Numbered from the stretch's first letter, positions 52,018 to 61,444 are shown. The stretch is 64,000 nucleotides of DNA from JACOMS01 sp964352785 (GCA_964352785.1 CAYGTI010000017.1:7267-71266); one strand, 5' to 3'. Program-made: numbers and translations. The notes: generated from the sequence alone by a model not told the origin.

Positions 52018-54693
52018 ATGGCTTCACTTGACAGTTTTAAGTGCGAACGCGAGCTGATCGTGCGCGGCGGAACATATACATATTTTGATTTAAAAGTCGC
52101 CGAGGCTAATGGGCTTTCGGGTATTTCCAAACTTCCGCGCTCACTCAAGGTTTTGCTCGAAAACCTCTTGCGATTCGAAGACGGCAATACGGTCAAAAAA
52201 GAAGATATCGAAGCCATGGCCGCGTGGCTACAAACCAAAACATCCACACATGAAATTGCTTACCGCCCCGCGCGCGTTTTGATGCAGGATTTCACAGGGG
52301 TTCCTGCCGTTGTAGATTTGGCCGCGATGCGCGACGCGATGTCAAATTTGGGCGAAAGCCCTGATAAAATTAATCCGCTGAACCCGGTTCATCTTGTAAT
52401 CGATCACTCCGTGATGGTGGATTATTTCGGAACCCCGCAAGCGTTTGAGAAAAATGTGCAGCGCGAATATGAGCGCAACGGTGAGCGTTACGATTTCTTG
52501 AAATGGGGCCAAAGCGCGTTTGATAACTTTGCTGTTGTGCCTCCGGGCACCGGGATTTGTCACCAAGTCAATCTTGAGCATTTGGCGCAAACGGTTTGGA
52601 CCAAAACAGAAGATGGCAAAACCTACGCATTCCCTGACACACTTGTCGGCACCGACAGCCACACAACCATGATCAATGGCCTGTCTGTTTTAGGCTGGGG
52701 CGTTGGCGGTATTGAGGCCGAAGCGGCAATGCTCGGTCAGCCCATATCTATGCTCATCCCCGAAGTTGTCGGGTTTGAGCTGACCGGTAAATTACCAGAA
52801 GGCGCAACGGCAACTGATCTTGTGCTGCGCGTTGTGGAAATGCTCCGCAAGCACGGCGTTGTCGGAAAATTTGTTGAGTTTTACGGCTCAGGCTTGAATA
52901 ATTTGTCCCTCGAAGATCAGGCGACAATCGCGAATATGGCGCCTGAATACGGCGCAACCTGCGGGTTCTTCCCCGTCGATGACGATACTTTGCGCTATTT
53001 GAACGCGACGGGCCGCGATACCCAGCGCATCGAATTGGTTGATGCATATTCCAAAGCCCAAGGGTTGTGGCGTGATGAAACTGTCGCGACCTATACAAGC
53101 ACACTCGGGCTTGATGTCGGAACAGTGACGCCGTCTATCTCCGGCCCCAAACGCCCGCAAGACAGGTTCGATCTGAAAGGTGCGAACAAAACGTTCGCAA
53201 AAATTCTGCGTGATGAGTATAAAAAGCAGCCGATGGGCGATAGCGCCATTGACGTGAGCGGAAAAGATTTCTCAGTCGATCACGGCGACGTGTTTATTGC
53301 TGCGATTACGTCATGTACAAATACGTCCAACCCCTCCGTGATGATGGCGGCTGGCCTTGTCGCGGAAAAAGCCAACAAGCTTGGCCTGACCGTCAAACCT
53401 TGGGTCAAGACGTCCCTTGCGCCCGGCTCTCAAGTCGTGGGCGAATATCTTGAAAAGTCGAAACTGCAGGATGAGCTCAACCAGCTTGGTTTTGATGTTG
53501 TCGGCTATGGCTGTACGACCTGTATTGGTAACTCTGGTCCGCTCGCCCCTGAACTGGCCAAAGCCATCGAAGATGGTGATTTAGTGTCATGTTCCGTTCT
53601 GTCTGGTAACCGAAATTTTGAAGGCCGGATCGGCCCCGATATCAAAGCCAACTTCTTGGCGTCACCGCCGCTTGTCGTCGCTTACGCACTGGCTGGTTCG
53701 CTTCACCATGATTTTGATGCAGACCCTCTGGGAGTCGACAAGGACGGTAACGAGATTTATCTCAAAGACATTTGGCCGACGTCGCAGGAAATCGCCGCCG
53801 TTGTACGCAAAGTCATCACGCGCAAAATGTTTACTGAACGCTACGCAGATGTCTTTAAAGGTGACAAGCAATGGCAGGATATTAAAGTCGAAGGAGGTGA
53901 AACCTATAATTGGAACCCAGCCTCAACCTATGTGCGTAACCCGCCTTATTTTGACGGTATGACCATGACGCCGGATCCGGTGGAGGATGTTAAAAACGCC
54001 AATATCCTCGCGCTTTTGGGCGACTCTATCACAACCGACCACATCTCGCCTGCGGGCGCGATCAAGCATGATGGCCCAGCGGGCGTGTATCTCTCTGAGC
54101 GCCAAGTTCCAAAAGCGGAGTTCAACTCCTTTGGTTCACGGCGTGGTAATCACGAAGTCATGATGCGCGGCACGTTTGCCAATATTCGTATCAAAAACTT
54201 GATGGCACCCGGCACAGAAGGCGGCGTGACCAAATACGTCCCGACAGGCGAAGTGATGAGTATTTTCGATGCGTCGGAAAAATACCTTGCGGATGATAAA
54301 GACCTCGTTGTTTTCGCCGGATCGCTCTACGGGAACGGCTCCTCTCGTGATTGGGCCGCTAAAGGTACGATCTTACTCGGCGTAAAGGCTGTGATTGCCG
54401 AGAGTTTTGAGCGTATTCACCGCTCTAACCTCATCGGCATGGGGGTTCTTCCACTTGAATTCCAAGACGGTCAAAGCTGGGAAAGTCTTGGTATGACAGG
54501 CGATGAGACCGTCGATATCAAAGGCGTTGAAAACCTTGAGCCGCGCGGGACTCTCAATGTTGAGATTTCTTATCCAAACGGGGATAAGAAAATCGTGACG
54601 GCGAATGTCCGAATTGATACGGATAATGAGCATGAATATTACAAGCATGGTGGTATCTTGCACTATGTGCTGCGGAACCTCGCCGCGGCTTAG
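52018..54693 (+). CDS. acnA: Aconitate hydratase A
   Basis: 891-residue TCA-cycle enzyme converting citrate to isocitrate. The [4Fe-4S] cluster Cys are in TSCTNTSNPSVMM and YGCTTCIGNSGPL; the swivel domain shows LLGDSITTDHISPAGAIK and GSLYGNGSSRDWAAKG. Length is normal for AcnA/IRP type. A single-gene unit with its own promoter and a strong terminator downstream (54754-54789). Confidence 0.97.
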   Translation: MASLDSFKCERELIVRGGTYTYFDLKVAEANGLSGISKLPRSLKVLLENLLRFEDGNTVKKEDIEAMAAWLQTKTSTHEIAYRPARVLMQDFTGVPAVVDLAAMRDAMSNLGESPDKINPLNPVHLVIDHSVMVDYFGTPQAFEKNVQREYERNGERYDFLKWGQSAFDNFAVVPPGTGICHQVNLEHLAQTVWTKTEDGKTYAFPDTLVGTDSHTTMINGLSVLGWGVGGIEAEAAMLGQPISMLIPEVVGFELTGKLPEGATATDLVLRVVEMLRKHGVVGKFVEFYGSGLNNLSLEDQATIANMAPEYGATCGFFPVDDDTLRYLNATGRDTQRIELVDAYSKAQGLWRDETVATYTSTLGLDVGTVTPSISGPKRPQDRFDLKGANKTFAKILRDEYKKQPMGDSAIDVSGKDFSVDHGDVFIAAITSCTNTSNPSVMMAAGLVAEKANKLGLTVKPWVKTSLAPGSQVVGEYLEKSKLQDELNQLGFDVVGYGCTTCIGNSGPLAPELAKAIEDGDLVSCSVLSGNRNFEGRIGPDIKANFLASPPLVVAYALAGSLHHDFDADPLGVDKDGNEIYLKDIWPTSQEIAAVVRKVITRKMFTERYADVFKGDKQWQDIKVEGGETYNWNPASTYVRNPPYFDGMTMTPDPVEDVKNANILALLGDSITTDHISPAGAIKHDGPAGVYLSERQVPKAEFNSFGSRRGNHEVMMRGTFANIRIKNLMAPGTEGGVTKYVPTGEVMSIFDASEKYLADDKDLVVFAGSLYGNGSSRDWAAKGTILLGVKAVIAESFERIHRSNLIGMGVLPLEFQDGQSWESLGMTGDETVDIKGVENLEPRGTLNVEISYPNGDKKIVTANVRIDTDNEHEYYKHGGILHYVLRNLAAA

Positions 54694-54753
54694 TCCGGCT
54701 TTCCGCCGCTCCGGCGCGTTCGGGGTGGCCGTTCAAAATTATAAATAATTCAG

Positions 54754-54789
54754 CGCGGGTTTCATAATATCGGAGCCCGCGTTTTTTTT
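54754..54789 (+). terminator. Rho-independent terminator after acnA
   Basis: CGCGGG (54754-54759) and CCCGCG (54776-54781) form a GC-rich stem with a 16-base loop, directly followed by eight T. About 60 bases after the acnA stop on the same strand. Confidence 0.8.
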
Positions 54790-54891
54790 GTGCGTGGCTT
54801 GAAACTGCTGGAGTTTGGGCGGCTCTCGAATTTACCCGCTGGAGCATTATTAAAATTCCACCGCTGACCTATTATGAAGGCAGGGAGGGCA

Positions 54892-55800
54892 TTAAGGATA
54901 TTGTGTTGAGTATTCTTTTTCGATTCGGCTTTGTAATTTCTTTGAAATAGAATTCGCATAATTTTTACATCCATCTATCGAATTAAGCTGTCCGTCTTTA
55001 AGACGGTCCCTCATCTTGCTTGCAGACGGATGGGGCGTCACCAAAAGCGTGCAATTGAGTTGACTTAGCTTACCCACACCAACTTTGTAGCTAGCTAGAT
55101 AACTAGGATGAGCTGAAAATTTGTAGTCATCTCGACTTATCGGGGAAAGACTATCCGCGTAGACAATCCATTCACATAAATCGTCCTCACAATCCTCCCA
55201 TTGCCAACTCAGAGCTCCTTGCGTATGTCCCGGTGTTTCGATCGCTCTTAGTGTTATATTACCCAGATGAATAACTTCACCATCCTGAACAGTTCGCGCT
55301 ACATTTGCGGGTGGAAAAGGCTCATGCATGCCATGTTGCGGATCAGATGAAATACTTTTTCCGGTCGTCAAAACGGGTTGCGCGGCTTTCGACGCATATA
55401 GCTCTGCCCCGGTAAGACGCTGAAGTGCAGCTAGTCCTGCGACATGGTCAAAATGCTCATGACTATGAAGCAATAGTTTCACGTCAGATAGATTATAACC
55501 CAAGGACCTAATATTCTCAGAAATGATGAACGCACCACTCTCAGTCCCGCCATCGATAAGAATGTGACCTTTTTCGCCGACAATAAGAATTGATGTAATT
55601 CCACATGTGCCAACATAGTAGCTGTTAGCGTAAATTTGGAAAGGGGGGCCGGGTTTATCCCAGTCGTCCCAGTCACTACACGTATTGATCCAGAGATTTT
55701 GAGACTCGCTTCTAGTAATCACTTCTGTAGAATTGATTATAGGTGATGAGCAACCATATAGTGCTAATAAACACATTGTCATCAGAGTTACCAGTTTCAT
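54892..55800 (-). CDS. Subclass B3 metallo-beta-lactamase, lipoprotein
   Basis: 302 residues with a lipoprotein signal (lipobox ALYGC, Cys17). The zinc ligands of subclass B3 are all present: His114, His116, Asp118 and His119 (HEHFDH), His192 in TPGHTQGALSW and His257 in VTPHPS; Ser in YADSLSPIS sits at the B3 position 221. YYVGTCGITSILIVGEKGHILIDGG in part is the usual B3 start. B3 enzymes hydrolyse penicillins, cephalosporins and carbapenems; activity here is not tested. The gene is richer in A and T than its neighbours and stands alone with no mobile element in view. Confidence 0.9.
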   Translation of the reverse strand: MKLVTLMTMCLLALYGCSSPIINSTEVITRSESQNLWINTCSDWDDWDKPGPPFQIYANSYYVGTCGITSILIVGEKGHILIDGGTESGAFIISENIRSLGYNLSDVKLLLHSHEHFDHVAGLAALQRLTGAELYASKAAQPVLTTGKSISSDPQHGMHEPFPPANVARTVQDGEVIHLGNITLRAIETPGHTQGALSWQWEDCEDDLCEWIVYADSLSPISRDDYKFSAHPSYLASYKVGVGKLSQLNCTLLVTPHPSASKMRDRLKDGQLNSIDGCKNYANSISKKLQSRIEKEYSTQYP

Positions 55801-56049
55801 GATATTCCCTTCCCAGACTAAGTCACTATAGCTTCTAAATTGGCACTAAATAATGTCAATTTATGGGTAGCATAAGGCAGTGTCTCTTTTTCAACTTAAC
55901 GCAATTTCGACATATGCCTAAAACCCGCAGGGGGGATTAATCCTTAATTACGCATCTTTTTTGCTCTTAGAACCCGTTGCAAATCAGCGGCTTAGAATTT
56001 TTAGAAACAAACGCCTCCTCGCTACCCAATCCGGCGGTAATGTGTTTTC

Positions 56050-56673
56050 ATGACAGATGACCCAACAACGCAGATAGAAGAGATGGTATTATATTCCAGC
56101 CGTCTAGCCTCGCAAGATCGCGTCGGCCGGGCTGTGTGGTATGAGCTCATTCTGTATCGGTTTTTGTGTTTGCTCTATGCGCGCGGCGTTCTTAGCCCGG
56201 CCCGGTTTCGGCGCGCAGTTCCGCTGCGTTTCCGCGCCACTACGTATTTTTACGTGCCCCTAATAGTTCCGGGGTGTGAAAATCTCCGGCAAGCGGTGCA
56301 GCAGCACGGCGGACATATTATAGGTGACCTTGAGCTTTATGAGGACACCTGTCTTACAGAGCCACCCGCATGCACGCTGAAAGAATGGCGGGCCGTGCAG
56401 ACTTTAAAGTTCACCCAAACCGCCAGAGCGGCCAATAGTCTACTGGCTTTATGGTCCGATAGTTTGGCGCTGATGAATACTATTCGCGGATCGCCCTCGC
56501 GTCCCTGTAAAGCCGTATTATCTTGTATTCTATTTAGGGTCTTGCAGTTTTCTCATGATCAGAGATTCATTGGAAAACGCTTAAAAAGCACACTCCGGAT
56601 AAATGTGAAATGCTTTAGTCGTCCGGATCACAGGCCCGTTTTAAAAACTCAGAACGTTTTTCACCGTTCATAA
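56050..56673 (+). CDS. Hypothetical protein
   Basis: 207 residues with an N-terminal acidic start (MTDDPTTQIEEM), a helix-rich middle with two modestly hydrophobic stretches (about 27-45 and 62-80), and an increasingly basic C-terminal part. No known domain is recognised. The ATG has no good ribosome binding site, and its last 59 bases run over the convergent DUF6265 gene, so the real protein may be shorter or the frame may be decayed. Base composition resembles the neighbours. Confidence 0.4.
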   Translation: MTDDPTTQIEEMVLYSSRLASQDRVGRAVWYELILYRFLCLLYARGVLSPARFRRAVPLRFRATTYFYVPLIVPGCENLRQAVQQHGGHIIGDLELYEDTCLTEPPACTLKEWRAVQTLKFTQTARAANSLLALWSDSLALMNTIRGSPSRPCKAVLSCILFRVLQFSHDQRFIGKRLKSTLRINVKCFSRPDHRPVLKTQNVFHRS

Positions 56674-57073
56674 GAGATATATGAGCATCCAAGCGCCCGG
56701 GGCTAGGCGAATAGGTAATGACTTGTGGGTAATCGTGCGCGGCGTTCACAAATTGGTATTCATTCGCTGCGCCTGTGTCCTCACGTGTAAACTCAACCAC
56801 ATCGCCCTTTGAGCCAGTAACGACAAGTACTTGGCCGCCTTCATGTGGTTCAATCCGCATGTGCTCAAAGAAGGTGACGCGCCCGTCCTCCTGGTGGTTT
56901 GCGGAGTAACCAAAGAGCCAAGCTGAGGAGTCTTGCGTCCACACTTCGCGCGACAGCCCGTCCTCGCTTTGCCAACATCCGGCGAAAGGGTGCTTCAGAT
57001 CCGGAGCTTGAATGGTATTATTGCAAGCCATAACGGCGAGGCTTAGCAGAATAATAGAAATGTAGTTTTTCAT
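56615..57073 (-). CDS. DUF6265-like lipoprotein
   Basis: 152-residue predicted lipoprotein: signal helix, lipobox AVMAC (Cys17) and a beta-rich domain with FAGCWQSEDGLSREVWTQDS, FFEHMRIEPHEGGQVLVV and NAAHDYPQVITY. That order matches DUF6265, a lipocalin-like family with unknown ligand. It is followed on its 3' side by the hypothetical gene on the other strand. Confidence 0.8.
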   Translation of the reverse strand: MKNYISIILLSLAVMACNNTIQAPDLKHPFAGCWQSEDGLSREVWTQDSSAWLFGYSANHQEDGRVTFFEHMRIEPHEGGQVLVVTGSKGDVVEFTREDTGAANEYQFVNAAHDYPQVITYSPSPGRLDAHISLMNGEKRSEFLKRACDPDD

Positions 57074-57109
57074 AAGTCCAAACTATCCAAAATGTGCATA
57101 GCGGCCAAT

Positions 57110-57146
57110 AAAAAACCCGGCCCTAAGAATTATCTCGGAACCGGGT
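57110..57146 (-). terminator. Rho-independent terminator after pnp
   Basis: Read on the minus strand: ACCCGG (57146-57141) and CCGGGT (57120-57115) form a GC stem, extended inward by weaker pairs, followed by a T run (57114-57110). It lies about 25 bases after the pnp stop. Confidence 0.8.
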
Positions 57147-57170
57147 TTCTACACACTTATTTAAGAGGCT

Positions 57171-59378
57171 CTATTCCTCTTCGCCTTTTGGCTTACGCCG
57201 AGAGCGGCTACGGCTGCGCTTTTTTGGCTCGCCTTTATCGTCATCGCCTTTGTCTTCACGCGGCTCACGCGGGAACTCTTCGCCGGTTTCTTGATCCACA
57301 TATTTCATGTTCAAGCGAACCTTGCCGCGATCATCAAAGCCCATCAGTTTGACCCAGACTTCTTGACCTTCTGATACAACGTCGGACGGGTGATTAACGC
57401 GCTCGTTTTTCATTTGAGAAACATGCACAAGGCCGTCTTTGGGGCCGAAGAAATTCACAAAAGCCCCAAAGTCGACAACTTTGACGACTTTACCTTTATA
57501 AATCATACCGACTTCCGGATCCGCCGTCAGGCCGTGAATCCATTCACGGGCCGCGTCGATTGACTTTTGGTCGTTAGATGCGATTTTGATTGTGCCGTCA
57601 TCTTCAACCGAGACGCGGGCGCCTGTGGTGTCAACGATTTCGCGGATCACTTTACCGCCGCTACCAATGACGTCGCGGATTTTATCAACCTTGATTTTCA
57701 TGGTTTCAATACGCGGTGCGAACTCACCAACATCAGCGCGCGCGCCTTCGAGAGCTTTGTTCATTTCGCCAAGGATGTGCATGCGGCCGCCATGAGCTTG
57801 CTCTAGGGCTTTGGTCATGATCTCTTCGCTAATACCCGCAATTTTGATATCCATTTGAAGGGATGTAATCCCTTCGGATGTTCCGGCGACTTTAAAGTCC
57901 ATATCACCAAGATGATCTTCGTCGCCAAGGATATCAGAGAGAACAGCGATATCGTCGTCGTCCTTGATAAGGCCCATCGCGATACCAGAGACAGGGCGCT
58001 TGATCGGCACGCCTGCGTCCATCATGGCAAGGGAGCAACCACAAACGGTGGCCATAGACGACGAGCCGTTTGACTCCATAATTTCTGAGACCAAACGAAT
58101 TGTGTAAGGGAAGTCCTCGGGCGTTGGTAGAACAGCTTGGAGCGCGCGCCATGCGAGCTTACCATGGCCGTGTTCTCGGCGGGACGTTCCGCCCATCCGG
58201 CCGCATTCACCGACAGAGTATGGCGGGAAGTTATAGTGCAGAAGGAACTTGTTTTTGATGGTACCTGTGAGTTGATCTACGAACTGCTCATCATCGGATG
58301 TTCCGAGCGTCGCGACGCACAAAGCTTGTGTTTCGCCGCGCGTGAACAAAGCAGAGCCATGGGTACGCGGAAGCGGGCCGGCCTCAGAAACAATCGGGCG
58401 AACCTGATCAAGTTTACGGCCATCAATACGTTTGCCTGTTTTGATAACGGAGGAGCGAACTACGGAAGATTCGATAGATTTGAACACATCGCCAAAAACG
58501 CCGCCGGAAAGACCGTCCGGATTGTCTTCGGATTGACCCAGAGCTGCCCATGCCGCGTCTTTGGTTTCGCCGAGCAAGGCTTGACGTTCCATTTTGTCGG
58601 TTTTCTTATAGGCGGCTTTAATGCCTTTTTCGGCTTGTTTCGCGACAAGTTTCTTCTCGGCTGAATAATCAGGCGATGTAAACTCGCGGGCAGGTTTGCC
58701 AGCTTTTTTAGCCAGTTCAACAATCGCATCGATGACGGGTTGGCAGCTCTCATGGGCAAACATAACCGCGCCGAGCATTTGCTCTTCGGTTAGCTCTTTG
58801 GCTTCTGACTCCACCATCATGACGGCGTCAGATGTACCCGCAACAACAAGGTCAAGCTCAGAATCGACAAGCTCGGAGAGCGTCGGGTTCAGAACATATT
58901 CGCCGTCGATGAGGCCAACGCGGGATGCCGCGATGGGGCCCATGAACGGAAGACCGGAAATTGAAAGGGCAGCAGACGCGCCGATCATACCAATGATATC
59001 CGGCTCGTTTTCAAGATCGTGCTGCAGAACCGTAATAACGATCTGTACTTCGTTCTTGTAGCCTTTGGGGAAAAGCGGGCGAATCGGACGATCTGTCAGG
59101 CGGGATATCAGTGTTTCGCGCTCAGTTGGACGGCCTTCGCGTTTAAAGTAGCCACCTGGTACTTTACCGGCAGCATAGAATTTTTCCATGTAGTTGACGG
59201 TCAGAGGGAAGAAATCCATGCCCGGTCTTTGCTTGGTGGCGCCGACGACGGTCGCCAGCAATTTTGTATCGCCATAAGTGGCCAGAACGGCCCCATCAGC
59301 TTGGCGGGCCATGCCGCCTGTTTCGAGTGTGAGAAGGCGTCCGGCCCAATCAAGTTCTACTGAGTGTTTATCAAACAT
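57171..59378 (-). CDS. pnp: Polynucleotide phosphorylase
   Basis: 735 residues: two RNase PH domains (VELDWAGRLLTLETGGMARQADGAV at the start in part; ESNGSSSMATVCGCSLAMMDAGVP for the catalytic second copy), KH domain (DKIRDVIGSGGKVIREIV) and S1 domain (VDFGAFVNFFGPKDGLVHVSQ). The C-terminal tail is highly basic with repeated Arg-Ser (KKRSRSRSRRKPKGEEE). It degrades RNA by phosphorolysis, usually within the degradosome. I start at ATG 59378 (MFDKHSV); the frame runs on into the leader, but that part overlaps an RNA hairpin. Third gene of truB-rpsO-pnp. Confidence 0.96.
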   Translation of the reverse strand: MFDKHSVELDWAGRLLTLETGGMARQADGAVLATYGDTKLLATVVGATKQRPGMDFFPLTVNYMEKFYAAGKVPGGYFKREGRPTERETLISRLTDRPIRPLFPKGYKNEVQIVITVLQHDLENEPDIIGMIGASAALSISGLPFMGPIAASRVGLIDGEYVLNPTLSELVDSELDLVVAGTSDAVMMVESEAKELTEEQMLGAVMFAHESCQPVIDAIVELAKKAGKPAREFTSPDYSAEKKLVAKQAEKGIKAAYKKTDKMERQALLGETKDAAWAALGQSEDNPDGLSGGVFGDVFKSIESSVVRSSVIKTGKRIDGRKLDQVRPIVSEAGPLPRTHGSALFTRGETQALCVATLGTSDDEQFVDQLTGTIKNKFLLHYNFPPYSVGECGRMGGTSRREHGHGKLAWRALQAVLPTPEDFPYTIRLVSEIMESNGSSSMATVCGCSLAMMDAGVPIKRPVSGIAMGLIKDDDDIAVLSDILGDEDHLGDMDFKVAGTSEGITSLQMDIKIAGISEEIMTKALEQAHGGRMHILGEMNKALEGARADVGEFAPRIETMKIKVDKIRDVIGSGGKVIREIVDTTGARVSVEDDGTIKIASNDQKSIDAAREWIHGLTADPEVGMIYKGKVVKVVDFGAFVNFFGPKDGLVHVSQMKNERVNHPSDVVSEGQEVWVKLMGFDDRGKVRLNMKYVDQETGEEFPREPREDKGDDDKGEPKKRSRSRSRRKPKGEEE

Positions 59379-59408
59379 AGTGTACGTTTTCTTTCGTGTC
59401 ATACATAC

Positions 59409-59468
59409 ATGCACATCGTGTGCATTTTGTGGTTAGCGCTTCCTTGCGCGTATGTGCATTAAATGCAC
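59409..59468 (-). promoter_or_regulatory. Repeat-rich leader of pnp
   Basis: Two perfect inverted repeats in the rpsO-pnp gap: ATGCACA-TCG-TGTGCAT (59409-59425) and GTGCATT-A-AATGCAC (59454-59468). Another AATGCAC lies at 59554-59560. In E. coli the pnp leader is a hairpin cut by RNase III and used for PNPase self-control; these repeats are good candidates for a similar device. Repeats are seen; the role is inferred. Confidence 0.5.
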
Positions 59469-59561
59469 TCGTGCAATTCCTGTTAAATCAGAATCAAAAA
59501 TTAGGCCTTATTTGCCTATTTTCTGATGCTTTCCTGAGTGCGATTAAACAGGAAATGCACT

Positions 59562-59586
59562 AAAGGCCGCCCTCATGGCGACCTTT
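59562..59586 (-). terminator. Hairpin after rpsO, terminator or processing site
   Basis: AAAGGCCGCC (59562-59571) and GGCGACCTTT (59577-59586) pair over ten bases (one G-T) with a 5-base loop, 23 bases after the rpsO stop. The U tract after the stem on the minus strand is poor (TTTAGTGC), so it may only attenuate or mark an RNase site before pnp. Confidence 0.55.
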
Positions 59587-59608
59587 CGTTTTGAGGCTGT
59601 AAGCCGCT

Positions 59609-59878
59609 CTAGCGGCGCAGACCCAATTTCTGGATGAGATCCTGATAGCGGCTCTCATCTTTTTTCTTGAGATAATCCAAAAGGCGGCGGCGAAGCGTCA
59701 CCATGCTGAGGAGGCCTCGGCGTGAATGGTTATCTTTTTTATTCGTTTTAAAATGCTCGGTGAGGTTCACAATGCGTTCCGTGAGGATGGCAACTTGAAC
59801 TTCGGGTGAGCCTGTATCGCCGGGCTTAACGGCATAGTCTTTGATCAAAGCGGCTTTGCGCTGGGGTGTGATCGACAT
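59609..59878 (-). CDS. rpsO: 30S ribosomal protein S15
   Basis: 89 residues, the exact normal length. VKPGDTGSPEVQVAILTERI, DNHSRRGLLSMVTLRRRLL and the end YLKKKDESRYQDLIQKLGLRR in part are the S15 signature. It binds 16S rRNA in the platform. Second gene of truB-rpsO-pnp, 18 bases after truB. Confidence 0.97.
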   Translation of the reverse strand: MSITPQRKAALIKDYAVKPGDTGSPEVQVAILTERIVNLTEHFKTNKKDNHSRRGLLSMVTLRRRLLDYLKKKDESRYQDLIQKLGLRR

Positions 59879-59896
59879 CGTATTTCTCCAAAATAA

Positions 59897-60814
59897 CTAC
59901 AGATTAAAAACACGTTTCGGCAGGAGTTTCCCGTCTTGCGCGTCACAAAGAGCGATGGCTTTGCCCTCCTCTTTCACCAAAACCCAGTTGGGCTGCTCTG
60001 TTATATCAGCGCGGAGAAAGTGCGAGGGCGCGGCTATTGCCCGTCCGTGTTTCAGGTCGATGGTTTCTTGCGGTGTCGCGGCCAGCACCGGGATGTCGTC
60101 CAGTGCGGTCTCAACAGGCAAAAGCCCTTCTGAAACGTCGCCCATATGGCAGAGTTTTTCCAGCGCGTCTAGGGTAAAAGAGTGGTCCAGTACAAAGCGC
60201 CCAACGCGGGTACGGCGCAAAAATGTCACGTGGCCGCACGTTCCAAGCCTCGCCGCAAGATCGCGGGCGATGGATCGCACATAGGTACCTTTGCCGCATG
60301 TTAGTCGCAAGGTTACGGTATCCGGCGTGATCTCGCTGATATCAAGACTGTGCACATAAACAGGTCTGGGTTTCAGCTCAACAATCTCTCCGGCGCGGGC
60401 CAAATCATAGGAGCGGCGGCCCTCAACTTTGATAGCCGAGAACCGCGGCGGTGTTTGCTCAATATGGCCGATAAACGTCGGAAGGGCCGCTTCGATGTCG
60501 GCGCGCGAAGGCCGCACATCTGAGGTTTGCGTTGCCGTACCTTCGGCGTCCCAGCTATCCGTGTTTTCACCCCACGTGATTGTAAAAATATAGTCCTTAT
60601 CGGCGTCCATGGTAAACGGAACCGTTTTCGTCGCGTCGCCTAGCGCAATTGGCAAAATGCCGGAGGCAAGTGGGTCGAGCGTACCCGCATGTCCCGCCTT
60701 TTGTGCCTTAAACAGCCAGCGCACTTTCCCCACAGCCTGCGTGGAGGTCATGCCGAGTGGTTTATCAAACACCACCCATCCGTGAACCGGATTGCCTTTG
60801 CGTTTTCTTGCCAT
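59897..60814 (-). CDS. truB: tRNA pseudouridine-55 synthase TruB
   Basis: 305 residues; catalytic Asp in HAGTLDPLASGILPIALGDATK, plus GWVVFDKPLGMTSTQAV and the late motif LRLTCGKGTYVRSIARDL. The C-terminal part holds a PUA-like region. It makes pseudouridine 55 in the T loop of tRNAs. In most proteobacteria rbfA lies directly before truB; here a lipoprotein gene on the other strand intervenes and rbfA is truncated. Confidence 0.96.
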   Translation of the reverse strand: MARKRKGNPVHGWVVFDKPLGMTSTQAVGKVRWLFKAQKAGHAGTLDPLASGILPIALGDATKTVPFTMDADKDYIFTITWGENTDSWDAEGTATQTSDVRPSRADIEAALPTFIGHIEQTPPRFSAIKVEGRRSYDLARAGEIVELKPRPVYVHSLDISEITPDTVTLRLTCGKGTYVRSIARDLAARLGTCGHVTFLRRTRVGRFVLDHSFTLDALEKLCHMGDVSEGLLPVETALDDIPVLAATPQETIDLKHGRAIAAPSHFLRADITEQPNWVLVKEEGKAIALCDAQDGKLLPKRVFNL

Positions 60815-60995
60815 AATTACACTCTAGAACAGCCCAGCAAATTGCGGGATTAGCCATCTATTTATAGCTCCAATTAAAAATGAATACTTGAAAAACAAGA
60901 AAAATGACTGGTGTTACAAAGTGCTTTACTTTTAGTTGTAGTGCGCGTACCGCTACCGTCGATTGTTTGGGTGCTAAATTTTTTGGGAGTATGTC

Positions 60996-61391
60996 ATGAA
61001 GCTATATGTGAAAATCGTCACGGTTGCGGCGGTAGCGGTTTTGTTGCCAGCTTGTTCAACAATTGTGAATGGCACGAACCAAAGCGTATCTTTTAATACT
61101 GGTGAAGTTACAGGCGCGGCCTGTGACCTGACTGGCGGAAGTGAATTCTCTGTGAATGAAAAGTTCACAACACCTGCTGTTGTTCAAGTTCCGCGTAGCA
61201 AAAAAGCGTTGCAACTGGATTGTAAAAAAGCGGGCTATCAAGATGCTTCACGTTCAGTAAACTCGAAAATTGAGGCGACAACAGGTGGAAACTTGCTGGT
61301 CGGCGGTATTGTCGGCGCAGGCGTCGACGCGGCCACAGGAGCTCTTTATAAGTACCCTGAGACCGTCATTCTTTTGATGGAAACTGAATAA
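60996..61391 (+). CDS. Small lipoprotein, unknown
   Basis: 131-residue predicted lipoprotein with lipobox LLPAC (Cys20) and a beta-rich body: STIVNGTNQSVSFNTGEV, GAACDLTGG, a PEGA-like middle (TTPAVVQVPRSKKALQLDCKK in part) and a Gly-rich hydrophobic stretch (LLVGGIVGAGVDAATG). The start STIVNGTNQSV is common to small envelope lipoproteins of unknown role. It lies between truB and the rbfA remnant on the opposite strand, where truB would normally follow rbfA directly. Confidence 0.8.
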   Translation: MKLYVKIVTVAAVAVLLPACSTIVNGTNQSVSFNTGEVTGAACDLTGGSEFSVNEKFTTPAVVQVPRSKKALQLDCKKAGYQDASRSVNSKIEATTGGNLLVGGIVGAGVDAATGALYKYPETVILLMETE

Positions 61392-61421
61392 CTACACTTC
61401 AAAACTTTAATATGTAAGCGT

Positions 61422-61444
61422 CTCGGTCGAACTGGGCGTTTTTT
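61422..61444 (+). terminator. Candidate terminator after the 60996 lipoprotein
   Basis: CTCGGT (61422-61427), a CGA loop and ACTGGG (61431-61436) form a short stem with two wobble pairs, followed by CG and six T (61439-61444). It lies 31 bases after the stop of the plus-strand lipoprotein gene. Confidence 0.5.

Noticed and set aside
58137..58664. A 175-residue plus-strand frame within pnp
   Set aside because: It mirrors the coding bias of pnp on the other strand and shows no domain.
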